Positions 27,628 through 34,765 of a stretch of DNA of 43,570 bases are shown here, piece after piece. The stretch spans positions 1-43,570 of the forward strand of contig NZ_BSYI01000046.1 in assembly GCF_030270585.1 (NCBI RefSeq), in the 5' to 3' direction. Positions within the stretch are counted from its first letter, which is position 1, and each line of letters opens with the position of its first letter. This stretch comes from Paralimibaculum aggregatum. Its GTDB lineage: Bacteria > Pseudomonadota > Alphaproteobacteria > Rhodobacterales > Rhodobacteraceae. The position numbers and the translations under genes are program-made. The notes below the pieces were generated by a model. That model did not search any database, was not told the DNA's origin, and saw nothing but the letters and a program-made list of their open reading frames with translations.

Positions 27628-28215
27628 ATGGCGCAGCTCGAGACCAGGCTGAGGGATTTTCTGGAACCGCTCCGCGATCACGGGGTCGGCGCGCTCCTGC
27701 AGGCCTATGCCGAGGCGCTGGGCCGCGGCGGCGAGGTCGAGGCCGAGCCGCTGGTGCGCGACGGTTTCGGCCAGATCCGCCGGCAGGGGCCGCTCGAGCT
27801 GCCGGCGCGCGGCGACATCGCCGTCACCCGCGACGGGCGCCGGCTGGTGCACCGCATCGAGGGCGACGGGCTGGAGAGCTTCGAGCCGATCACGCTGGTG
27901 GCCGATGGCGGCTTCACCACGGTGCTCGCGCCCTTCGCCTGGGAGCGCGCGCCGATGCTCGTCGAGTCGCGCCAGCCGCGGCCCGACTGGGGCGCGCTGC
28001 GGCGCTGGTATCTCGAATGGTTCCAGCCGCGGATGGCGGATGTCGGCCCGGATTTCGGCGGCGTGCTGCATCGGCTCGACGGCCCGCGCGAGACCCCGGC
28101 GGGCTGGGCGCTCGAGGTCGATTTCGGCACGGCGCCCTCGGCCGCGGTGGTCGGGCTGATGGGGGCGATGGCGCAGAGCGGCGCGCTGCGCCTGCGCATC
28201 GGCCATGGCGGCTAG
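27628..28215 (+). CDS. Conserved-looking protein of unknown function
   Basis: A 195-residue soluble protein, family not recognised. It opens MAQLETRLRDFLEPLRDHGV and contains RRWYLEWFQPRMADVGPDFGGVLHRLDG and LEVDFGTAPSAAVVGLMGAMA. Trp/Tyr content and codon use look like a real gene, unlike the shadows around it. GGAGG lies 12 bp before the ATG, and a small perfect hairpin (GGTTCG-CGGC-CGAACC, 27592-27607) lies just before that. A second hairpin after the stop marks the end of transcription. Confidence 0.75.
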   Translation: MAQLETRLRDFLEPLRDHGVGALLQAYAEALGRGGEVEAEPLVRDGFGQIRRQGPLELPARGDIAVTRDGRRLVHRIEGDGLESFEPITLVADGGFTTVLAPFAWERAPMLVESRQPRPDWGALRRWYLEWFQPRMADVGPDFGGVLHRLDGPRETPAGWALEVDFGTAPSAAVVGLMGAMAQSGALRLRIGHGG

Positions 28216-28224
28216 GTGACCGGT

Positions 28225-28250
28225 CCCGGCCCCTGACGGTTCGGGCCGGG
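28225..28250 (+). terminator. Hairpin after the unknown gene
   Basis: CCCGGCCC (28225-28232) and GGGCCGGG (28243-28250), a perfect 8-bp stem with a 10-nt loop, 9 bp after the stop codon. It marks the boundary to the gene-poor accessory stretch. No T tract. Confidence 0.5.
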
Positions 28251-29059
28251 CCGGGATCATTCGGTTTCCGGTGCCGCGTTTCCGCAGATGAGCGCGCAGG
28301 GGCGCGACCCCCAGAGGCAAAGACCCGCCGGGCGAGCCCGCCGGCTGCAACGGCGCCGGTATGGTGACTTCCGTCGTGAACCCACCGGGCCGCGGCGCCC
28401 CCGATCCTCCGCTTCACCGGCTCCGCCGCCCCGGTGCCGGTGCTCTCCGATGTGTGTCTGTTCCGGCCCGCCGGGCGCATGCCCGCCAGCGCGGTCTGGC
28501 GGGACGAGACCCCCTTCGAGCGGATGATCGCGCGGGGCGGGGTCGCTTTCGAGAGCGGGACGCTCGCTGCCCGCGCCTGTCCCGCGCTCTGGCGGAGCGA
28601 GCAGGCGGCGGCCCATGCCCTCCGGGCGACGACCCAGGAACCCTCCATGGAGATCTTCAAGGAGGGTTCCTGGGTCGTCGGCATCCGCCGCAAGCGTTCG
28701 CGCCACGGCAGCACCGCGGTGGTTTCCCCGGAGCATGCCGAGCCGAGAGCGGCCATCGAGGCGCTGATCGGCCCCGTCGAGGCGTTCGACATCCTCTCCG
28801 CCCCGAGCAGCGAACCCGCCGATGGTGCATCGCAGGAGGCGATCTCCGGAAAGCCCCCGGAAGCAGGCCCGAGCGCCTTGCAACCGGTGCCGCTGCGCGG
28901 TGCACAACGCAGCACGGCATGGTGCAACGTTGCCATTGCGGGGCGGAAAGGCGCGTCCCTCCGCCTGCATGGCTGGTCACGGACGCGGGCGTCACCAGGA
29001 AACCGTGGCCCGCCAGGCCGAAAGAAGCAGTGCTCCCGAAGAACCGAGGATCAGATCGA
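28251..29059. other. Gene-poor accessory stretch
   Basis: About 800 bp without a gene I can support. Frames are open on both strands (for example 28434-29063 plus and 28257-28970 minus), and both give locally protein-like words (plus: MPASAVWRDETPFERMIARG), but neither has a good ribosome binding site or a known domain. Both pass through the 54-bp palindrome. The right part leads into a DUF5681 gene. It may be the decayed remains of a mobile element or prophage. Confidence 0.4.
28627..28680. repeat. 54-bp near-perfect palindrome
   Basis: Left arm 28627-28646 (CGACGACCCAGGAACCCTCC) and right arm 28661-28680 are perfect reverse complements over 20 bp. The 14 bp between them are themselves nearly palindromic around AGATCT. 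Counted from the centre, 25 of 27 base pairs are complementary, with no real loop. It is far longer than an ordinary terminator stem and has no T tract. It could be a cruciform, a mobile palindrome or a fused pair of element ends. Confidence 0.85.
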
Positions 29060-29458
29060 ATGAGCGATGGACCTGGAACTGCAAGCGCCAGGCAGGTGCG
29101 CGATGGTGCCGGGCGCTGGAAGAAGGGCATCAGCGGCAACCCCTCCGGGCGTCCGCGCGGCGCCCGCAATCACGCCACAACGGCTGCTGCAGCACTGCTC
29201 GACGGCGAGGCCGAGGCGTTGACCCGCAAGGCCGTGGAGGCGGCCCTCGGCGGCGACAGCGAAGCGCTGCGGCTATGCCTCCAGCGCATCCTGCCGGCGC
29301 GCCGCGACCGCCCGGTGCGCTTCGCCTGCAGGCCGCTGCAGGGCACGGGCGAGATCACCCCGGAGGAGGCAAGGGCGGTTCGCGGCATTGTCGAGACCGA
29401 GACCGAGGAACTCGAGCGCCGCGTCGCCGCGCTGGAGGGAGGCAGGCATGGCCATTGA
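29060..29458 (+). CDS. DUF5681 domain protein (phage-associated type)
   Basis: A 132-residue protein. The N-terminal segment RWKKGISGNPSGRPRGARN (residues about 19-37) is the hallmark of DUF5681, a small domain commonly seen next to phage terminase genes in alphaproteobacteria. The rest is helical (ALTRKAVEAALGGDSEALRLCLQRILP; a coiled-coil-like EEARAVRGIVETETEELERRVAALE). A DNA-packaging small-subunit role has been suggested by context only. GAGGA lies 9 bp before the ATG. It overlaps the next gene by 11 bp. No terminase large subunit is present in the window. Confidence 0.75.
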   Translation: MSDGPGTASARQVRDGAGRWKKGISGNPSGRPRGARNHATTAAAALLDGEAEALTRKAVEAALGGDSEALRLCLQRILPARRDRPVRFACRPLQGTGEITPEEARAVRGIVETETEELERRVAALEGGRHGH

Positions 29459-29777
29459 GAGCCTGCGCCGCCGCGTCGCCCGCCTCGAGCAGTCCGCGGG
29501 CCCGAAGGACGTCTCCCAGCTCATCGAGGCCGAGATCGACGCCGAACTGGCGGAGATCCTGCGCCAGCTCCCCGAGGCGGACCGCGCGATCCATGCGGCC
29601 TTCGAGGCGAAGGGCGATGTCGAGGGCGAGATCCGCTCGCCGGAGAATGAACTGTGCGGGGGCCGCCCGGCCGCGCCGGGATCGGGCCGGAGATCGCCGG
29701 CCCGATCCTCGTCGGCCCGGGGATCGCGGCCGGCGGCCGATCGCCCCGGTGAACAGGCCGCCGGACCGTTTCCGTGA
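29448..29777 (+). CDS. Small protein coupled to DUF5681 gene, 3' end possibly altered
   Basis: A 109-residue frame. Residues 1-65 look real: MAIESLRRRVARLEQ (coiled coil), VSQLIEAEIDAELAEILRQL and ADRAIHAAFEAKGDVEGEIR. After about residue 68 the composition turns to Arg/Ser/Pro/Ala-rich, as expected from a non-coding frame, so a frameshift or insertion may have cut the gene. GGAGGGAGGC stands just before the ATG, within the end of the DUF5681 gene. Function unknown; the pair looks like a prophage remnant. Confidence 0.55.
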   Translation: MAIESLRRRVARLEQSAGPKDVSQLIEAEIDAELAEILRQLPEADRAIHAAFEAKGDVEGEIRSPENELCGGRPAAPGSGRRSPARSSSARGSRPAADRPGEQAAGPFP

Positions 29778-29793
29778 AAGTTCCGCCGCCGCG

Positions 29794-29821
29794 GGAACCT
29801 TTTCCGCCGGGTGTCATCCAA
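29794..29821 (+). promoter_or_regulatory. ECF-like promoter candidate
   Basis: GGAACC (29794-29799) followed by TTTT resembles the -35 element of many ECF sigma factors. GTCATCCAA (29813-29821) is a possible but poorly spaced -10 element. It lies about 45 bp before an operon that ends in a sigma-factor gene, so self-regulation is an attractive but unproven idea. Confidence 0.3.
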
Positions 29822-29864
29822 CGGGACAGGCCGCGAGCGGTTCGGCGGCCGGCAAGGAAAAGGA

Positions 29865-30293
29865 ATGACGCCCATGTTTCGCAAGATCGCCCTGGTCTCA
29901 GCCGCCACCATGCTCGGCGCCTGTGCCGCCGTCGCCCATGACGAACCGGCGCTGATGCAGGCGCCTCCCGGCGCGCCCTACCAGCAGGTGAGCGAGCTGG
30001 TGCCGCTGCCGGACTACATCCCCGGCCTCGGCGCGCTCTGGGTCGATCCCGCCACGCTGCCGGCGGGCCCGTTCCTCGCCTATGACCGCGACGGCAGGCT
30101 CTCGGCGACGGTCTACATGACCCCGCTCGAGGCGCTGCGGAACGGCACCGCCTATGACGGGCTCGGCATCGGCGCGCACAATGTCAGCTCGGTGGATGTC
30201 TACCACAATGCCGGGCATCCCGGCGTGGACGTGCCGCATGCCCATGTCGTGCTGTTCCATGACGAGGGCGCGCGGGCGCGGCTTGCCGAATGA
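29865..30293 (+). CDS. Secreted TTHB210/DUF5602-like protein
   Basis: A 142-residue exported protein. An N-terminal signal (about 1-25, KIALVSAATMLGACAAVAHD) contains LGAC with Cys20, so it may be a lipoprotein, or be cleaved after AVA. The mature part has IPGLGALWVDPATL, FLAYDRDGRLSATVYMTPLEAL and a His-rich end (DVYHNAGHPGVDVPHAHVVLFHDE) that could bind metal. The pattern resembles the TTHB210-like (DUF5602) domain; in Thermus, TTHB210 is controlled by a sigma-E/anti-sigma-E pair. AAGGA lies 6 bp before the ATG; 29874 is an alternative start. It overlaps the cupredoxin gene by ATGA. Confidence 0.65.
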   Translation: MTPMFRKIALVSAATMLGACAAVAHDEPALMQAPPGAPYQQVSELVPLPDYIPGLGALWVDPATLPAGPFLAYDRDGRLSATVYMTPLEALRNGTAYDGLGIGAHNVSSVDVYHNAGHPGVDVPHAHVVLFHDEGARARLAE

Positions 30294-30820
30294 GGCCGGC
30301 ACGGCGCTCGGCACTGGCGCTCGGAGGGGGGCTGCTGGCCGCCCTCGCGGCGCCCCGCCTGCTGCTCGCCAACGGCCCGGAAGTGATCGGGATGCGCGGC
30401 ACGGCCCGGGGCGAGCATGTCTGGTTCGCCCCCGTCGGCCTCGCCGTCGCCCCCGGGACGACCCTGCGCTTCGTCAACGACGATGCCGGCAACAGCCACA
30501 CCGCCACCGCCTATCACCCGGCCATCCTGGACCGCCCGCGCCGCATCCCGCGCGGGGCCGAGCCCTGGGACAGCGGCTTTCTCCTGCCCGGCGAGAGCTT
30601 CGAGGCGACGCTGACCGTGCCGGGGGTGTATGATTACCACTGCCAGCCGCACGAGTTCGGCGGCATGGTGGGGCGCATCGTGGTCGGCACGCCCGGCACC
30701 CCGGGCTGGCAGCCGGCCTCGCGGGAGCCGGGAGACATCCCGCCCGAGGCGCTGGCGGCGTTTCCGCCGGTCGGTGCGATCCTGCGCGCCGGCCGGCTGC
30801 ATCGGGAGGACATGGCGTGA
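30290..30820 (+). CDS. Cupredoxin (plastocyanin/azurin-like copper protein)
   Basis: A 176-residue exported blue-copper protein. The signal region starts MRPARRSALALGGGLLAALA and has paired arginines, so Tat export is possible. The single cupredoxin domain (about 40-135) shows type-1 copper ligands H70 (NSHTATAYHP), C118, H121 and M126 (HCQPHEFGGM), and ends VVGTPG. A C-terminal extension of about 40 residues follows. It probably carries electrons or binds copper in the periplasm. Its start overlaps the upstream stop (ATGA, 30290-30293), and its stop overlaps the sigma-factor GTG (GTGA), so all three genes are coupled. Confidence 0.85.
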   Translation: MRPARRSALALGGGLLAALAAPRLLLANGPEVIGMRGTARGEHVWFAPVGLAVAPGTTLRFVNDDAGNSHTATAYHPAILDRPRRIPRGAEPWDSGFLLPGESFEATLTVPGVYDYHCQPHEFGGMVGRIVVGTPGTPGWQPASREPGDIPPEALAAFPPVGAILRAGRLHREDMA

Positions 30821-31557
30821 GCAGCCCGGCGCCTCACCGAGACCCGGCCGTTTCCGTCGCGGAGGCCACGGAGGCGGCGCTGGTGGCCGCCGCCCGGGCC
30901 GGCGACGAGGCGGCGATCCGCGAGCTGATCCGGCGCCTCAACCCGCGGCTCTTCCGGGTGGCGCGCGGCATCGCCCGGAGCGATGCCGAGGCCGAGGAGA
31001 TCGTGCAGGAGAGCTATCTCGCGGCCTTCGGCGGCCTCGCGGCGTTCCGCGGCGAGGCACGGTTCTCGACCTGGATCACCCGGATCGCCGTGAACGCGGC
31101 GTTGCAGCGCCGCCGCCGGGCGCAGGCGGATCCGGCGCATGAGGCGCATGAGGGGTATGACACGGTGACCGAGAGCGACGTGACGCGGGACACCGTGCTG
31201 CCGTTTCCGGGCGGCGGCGCGGCGCAGCCGGAGGCCGAGGCCGGCCGGCGCCAGGTGCGGGAGATGCTCGAGCAGGCGGTCGCCGAGCTGCCGCCGGAGC
31301 TGCGCATCGTGTTCCTGCTCCGCGAGGCCGAGGGCATGAGCACGCTCGCCGTCGCCCGCGACCTCGCGCTCAACCCGGTGACGGTGAAGACGCGGCTGTT
31401 CCGCGCCCGCCAGCGGCTGCGCCGCGCGATCGAACGGCGCCTGCAGGGCGGCTTCGACGCGATCTTCCCCTTCGCCGGCCGCCGCTGCGCCGCCCTCGCC
31501 GACCGCGTCGTCGCCGCGCTGCCGCCACCGCAGCCGGGCGCCGAAGACCCGCCCTGA
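30817..31557 (+). CDS. RNA polymerase sigma factor, ECF type
   Basis: A 246-residue sigma-70-family protein with only regions 2 and 4. Region 2 is about 35-105 (EEIVQESYLAAFGGLAAFRG, FSTWITRIAVNAALQRRRR). A linker rich in D, T, P and G (about 106-145) separates region 4, about 150-205 (LPPELRIVFLLREAEGMSTLAVARDL, VKTRLFRARQRLR). A C-terminal tail (GGFDAIFPFAGRRCAALADR) has one Cys, C224. The start is GTG at 30817, overlapping the cupredoxin stop. No anti-sigma gene follows; the next gene on this strand is more than 4 kb away. Target promoters are unknown. Confidence 0.88.
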   Translation: MSSPAPHRDPAVSVAEATEAALVAAARAGDEAAIRELIRRLNPRLFRVARGIARSDAEAEEIVQESYLAAFGGLAAFRGEARFSTWITRIAVNAALQRRRRAQADPAHEAHEGYDTVTESDVTRDTVLPFPGGGAAQPEAEAGRRQVREMLEQAVAELPPELRIVFLLREAEGMSTLAVARDLALNPVTVKTRLFRARQRLRRAIERRLQGGFDAIFPFAGRRCAALADRVVAALPPPQPGAEDPP

Positions 31558-32898
31558 CCGAGCCGCTGCCGTCGGAAGGCGGATACGGACGGGGCAGGCA
31601 CAACCGGCCCGCTGCCCGGCCCCGGTGGGTCGTCGCAATGCACGCCGTCTATAGATCTGAGCATGATCGTTTTGATGCGGAATCTGTAGATAAGAGCATT
31701 TTTGAGTTAAATGTGTTTTCTATATCGAAGTATTATGAGTGATTTTATTTACAAATAGCGTGGGAATCTACTTCCGTGTATTAGCGTGAGTAAATGCATC
31801 GAAAACTCCAGAAACCTTGCGCCTTCGGCAGTTTGCCGTTTCACAGGCGGGCAGGTGGCGGACCAGCGGGGCCTCGATCTCGGCGAGGGGCATAGGGCGC
31901 TGTCGATGAGCGGCTGGCGTCGACGGGCCTCAAAAGGTTCCGGCCCGGGTCCGTTCCGGCGCTTGTGCGAGCCGATGGGTGCGGCGACGAGGTTCAGGCG
32001 GCCTGCCGTTCAGGCTCTCCGCCCTCCTACCGACGAATGCACCGAGTTCCGAGTCCGTCGCTAATGCGCTTCCGGGGCCTCGGTCTGCGCGGCTGGGTGC
32101 CGGGCGGGCGAAAGATCCGGCGCCATCGCGAGCGGCTCGCCGGGATCTGCTGCCCGATGGTCGCAGGGCGATCCTCGAGACAATCCTTCCGGGCGATGCG
32201 ATCCTCCGCAGGTTTCCGCTGCACGGATGGCCCGACGTTTCCGCCAAGGCGTCCACCGAAGCGAGCGCGCTGCTCCATCGTCCGTGCCCTCCGCCTGAGC
32301 CCCAGGCGAACTAAAACCGCTGCGCCAGCTCCTTTCTGCGGATGGCATGCCATCGGCACCTCGCCATGCGCGAGCGTGTCGCCATGCTCTCGCGCTGCAG
32401 CGCCCGCGTGCGCGCTGCCCGTTTCTCCATGCATCGGCTCGGCCGCCTGAAGACATCGGCATGGCCGAGGAGGACGGCTTTCTGATGCCGCGGCCGTCGA
32501 TCCTGTCCGGCCTGCCGGGGATGCACGCGGTGCATGGCTCGCGGAGGCTGGTAGGACAGCAGTCCGGCGGCACCATCGCGCTCTGCAACCGCCCAGTGCG
32601 GCCGGCTGCGGCTCGGCTTTTTCGGGAGGCAGCGCGTTCCGGGCGACGGCGTGGCCGCGGCAGGTGCGGCGATGTCGATGCAGGGCAACGCCGGGAGATA
32701 GCGCGCAGGCCCCGGGGTGCCCGCGCAGGCGGCTTTCGACCGGAGGTCCTCCAGACCTGTCGTGGCATCGGCATACAAGCCCTGCCGCCGCCACGCTTGC
32801 CGAAGGCTTTCGCCTTGGCGCGTGCGAGGCGATCATGACCGCGGCCGAGGAGGTGTCTGCGGCCGCCGCATCCCGCCCGGCGGCCATTGCAGGCCCTG
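31558..32898. other. 1.3-kb gene-free stretch with A+T-rich patch and possible IS fossils
   Basis: No intact gene. 31640-31800 is strikingly A+T-rich against the rest of the window (AGAGCATTTTTGAGTTAAAT, TATTATGAGTGATTTTATTT), a sign of foreign DNA or a regulatory region. On the plus strand, 31840-31900 reads FTGGQVADQRG; on the minus strand, about 32500-32540 reads EPCTACIPGRPDR. Both recall words of IS5-family transposases (TAGQVSD..G; ...ACIPGR...R), but the frames are broken, they are on opposite strands, and no terminal repeats were found. The rest shows only composition-driven open frames. Confidence 0.4.
31660..31800. other. A+T-rich patch
   Basis: About 140 bp of clearly lower G+C than anything else in the window, with many TA-rich words and no long frame. 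It lies about 100 bp after the sigma-factor gene. It may be the end of a mobile element, or a promoter/regulatory region for something now lost. Confidence 0.5.
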
Positions 32899-33504
32899 TC
32901 AGGCGCTGTGCGTCCGGCGGAGATCGGCGAGGCTGTCCACGTCCGGGAGCCGGTCCGCCAGCCCGACGCTCAGGGGTGCCAGCGCCGCGCGGGTCTCGGC
33001 CAGGGTGTCCGGCACCGACCAGCGCACCCCGGCGAACAGCGGGCGCGGCGCGGCCTGTGCGCCGCGGCGCAGCCCGATCCCCCAGAAGCCGCCATCCTCC
33101 GCCGGGCCCAGCACCGCCTCGTGCCGCCCGAGCAGCGCGAAGGCCCGCGCCACATGCGCCGGGCCGAGGCCGGGGATGTCGCCGCCCACCAGCAGCGCCG
33201 GCCCCGGCGGCTGGGCGGCCAGCGCGCGCTCCATGCGGGTGCCGAGATCGCCCTGACCCTGGGGGATGCGGGGGAGGCCGGCGGGCAGGGCAGGGTCGCC
33301 GACCGCCCGGTCCGGCGCCACCGCGAGCACGAGCTGCCAGCGCGGGTCGCGCAGCCGGCGCAACAGCCGCAGCAGCTGGTGGCGATACCACCAGCTCGCG
33401 GCCACCGGGCCGATCTCGCAGGCGAGGCGGGTCTTCACCCGGCCCGCCTGCGGCACCTTGGCCAGCACGACGAGGCGGCGTCGCGGGCCGCGATCCGGGG
33501 TCAT
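32899..33504 (-). CDS. TIGR04282-type glycosyltransferase (rSAM/selenodomain-associated transferase 1)
   Basis: A 201-residue GT-A-like nucleotide-diphospho-sugar transferase (DUF2064). Motifs: LVVLAKVPQAGRVKTRLA near the N-terminus, QGQGDLGTRMERAL, ALLVGGDIPGLGPAHVARA (D-x-P metal site) and LGPAEDGGFWGIGL. The family is named for arsenosugar or selenodomain-associated clusters, but the radical-SAM partner is not in this window. It ends a minus-strand group with a His-rich secreted protein and a TIGR04283-type glycosyltransferase. The frame is well supported. Substrate not determinable. Confidence 0.87.
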   Translation of the reverse strand: MTPDRGPRRRLVVLAKVPQAGRVKTRLACEIGPVAASWWYRHQLLRLLRRLRDPRWQLVLAVAPDRAVGDPALPAGLPRIPQGQGDLGTRMERALAAQPPGPALLVGGDIPGLGPAHVARAFALLGRHEAVLGPAEDGGFWGIGLRRGAQAAPRPLFAGVRWSVPDTLAETRAALAPLSVGLADRLPDVDSLADLRRTHSA

Positions 33505-33522
33505 GCGGCGCCGGGCGGGCGG

Positions 33523-33948
33523 TTACTCGGCCCCGTGATGGCGGCGGGAGATCGCATAGACCCGCTCGATCGCCTCGAGACAGGCCGGCATCGGCGCGTT
33601 GCACTCGAAATCGATCTCGAAATCCTCGAACTCGGTGCGAATCGCCAGCGTCGGCCCGCGCTGGGCCCCGTGATGCATGCGGTGGTGCCCGCCGTGCTTG
33701 CCGTCCTTGCGGCCCATGCCCATGCCGTGCCCCTTGCGGCCCTGGCCCCGATGCTGGCCATGCTTCTGGCCATGCTGCTGGCCGGCGCCACCGGTCTCGG
33801 GCGCGGCCTGCGGCGCGGGCGCATCGGTGCTCTCGTCGGCGGACTGTTCGGCGGCAGACTGGCCGGCGGCCGACTGGGCGGCGGCGGGCAGGGCGGGGCC
33901 CAGGGCCATCAGGCCGGCGACGGCGGCGGCGGAGAGGGTGAGGCGCAT
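33523..33948 (-). CDS. Secreted His/Gly/Gln-rich protein
   Basis: A 141-residue exported protein. A signal peptide (1-24, LSAAAVAGLMALGPALPAAAQ) precedes an Ala/Ser/Gln/Pro-rich linker and a low-complexity His/Gly/Lys/Gln/Met segment (about 54-92; QHGQKHGQHRGQGRKGHGMG and GGHHRMHHG). The C-terminal part (EFEDFEIDFECNAPMPACLE) is acidic with two cysteines. The many His and Met suggest metal binding, but none is proven. It lies between two glycosyltransferase genes, 18 bp before the TIGR04282-type gene. Start 33948 chosen for the signal peptide. Confidence 0.78.
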   Translation of the reverse strand: MRLTLSAAAVAGLMALGPALPAAAQSAAGQSAAEQSADESTDAPAPQAAPETGGAGQQHGQKHGQHRGQGRKGHGMGMGRKDGKHGGHHRMHHGAQRGPTLAIRTEFEDFEIDFECNAPMPACLEAIERVYAISRRHHGAE

Positions 33949-34075
33949 GTCGGTCTCCCTGTGGAGCCCCCGGGAAGGGGGCGTTTCGCGGGAGCCTAGC
34001 CCGCCGCGCAGGCGGGGCAAGCGGGCAATGCCCGGCGCGGCATCGGGGCGCGGCAACGGGGCGCGCCCGCGGCGC

Positions 34076-34765
34076 TCAGCGGCGCTCGTAGCGGCGGGCG
34101 AGGCGCTCCGGCGAGACCCCGGCGAAATACAGCGCCAGCGTGGTCAGGTTGCGCCAGCCGCGGCGGAACCAGCCCTCGGCAACGAAGCGCCCGGCGGAGG
34201 TGGTGGCGACCGCCTCGATCGCGGCCATCCGGCGCCGGCCGATGGCGCGGGCCAGCGCGACATCCTCCATCAGCGGTATCGAGCGGTAGCCGCCGGTCTC
34301 GTCGTAGAGCGCGCGCGGGATCAGCAGCCCCTGGTCGCCATAGGGCAGGCCGAAGACGCGCGAGCGCAGATTGGCCCAGCCGGCGGTCACCCGGGCCATG
34401 GTGGCCGAACTGTCGAAGGCGAGGCGGAACCAGCCCGCCTTGTCCGGCTCGAGCGCCATATGGGCGGCGACCGCGGCGCTCCAGCCCGGCGCCGGCACCG
34501 TGTCGGCATGGAGGAACAGGAGCCAGGGCGTCTCGGTGCTGCGCGCCGCCGCGTGCAGCTGCGTGCCGCGCCCGCGGGGCGCGCGCACCAGCCGCGCGCC
34601 GACGCCCTCGGCCAGCGCCTCGATGCCGTCGGTGGAGCCGCCGTCGGCGATCACCAGCTCGCGGACCAGCCCGTCCACCACGCCCTCGGTCAGCGCGGCC
34701 AGCGTCGGGCTCAGCCGGTCCGCCGCGTCGATGGTGGGAATGATGACCGTCAGCGGTGCGCTCAT
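34076..34765 (-). CDS. TIGR04283-type family 2 glycosyltransferase (rSAM/selenodomain-associated transferase 2)
   Basis: A 229-residue GT2 enzyme. Motifs: LTVIIPTIDAADRLSPTLAAL at the N-terminus, ELVIADGGSTDGIEALAEG, RGRGTQLHAAA, LLFLHADTVPAPGW (the metal-binding D-x-D equivalent) and GLPYGDQGLLIPRALYDETGG. The length and LPYGDQG word fit the TIGR04283 family, thought to act on arsenosugars or related small molecules. It overlaps the MFS stop codon by ATGA (34762-34765), so both are coupled. Its partner family TIGR04282 is downstream. Confidence 0.9.
   Translation of the reverse strand: MSAPLTVIIPTIDAADRLSPTLAALTEGVVDGLVRELVIADGGSTDGIEALAEGVGARLVRAPRGRGTQLHAAARSTETPWLLFLHADTVPAPGWSAAVAAHMALEPDKAGWFRLAFDSSATMARVTAGWANLRSRVFGLPYGDQGLLIPRALYDETGGYRSIPLMEDVALARAIGRRRMAAIEAVATTSAGRFVAEGWFRRGWRNLTTLALYFAGVSPERLARRYERR

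Noticed and set aside
28434-29063. A 209-codon plus-strand frame across the 54-bp palindrome
   Set aside because: Some words look protein-like, but there is no ribosome binding site or known domain, and the opposite strand is equally open. Left as part of the gene-poor stretch.
31640-32890. Intact insertion sequence of the IS5 family
   Set aside because: Only short transposase-like words in broken frames on opposite strands; no terminal inverted repeats or target duplication found.
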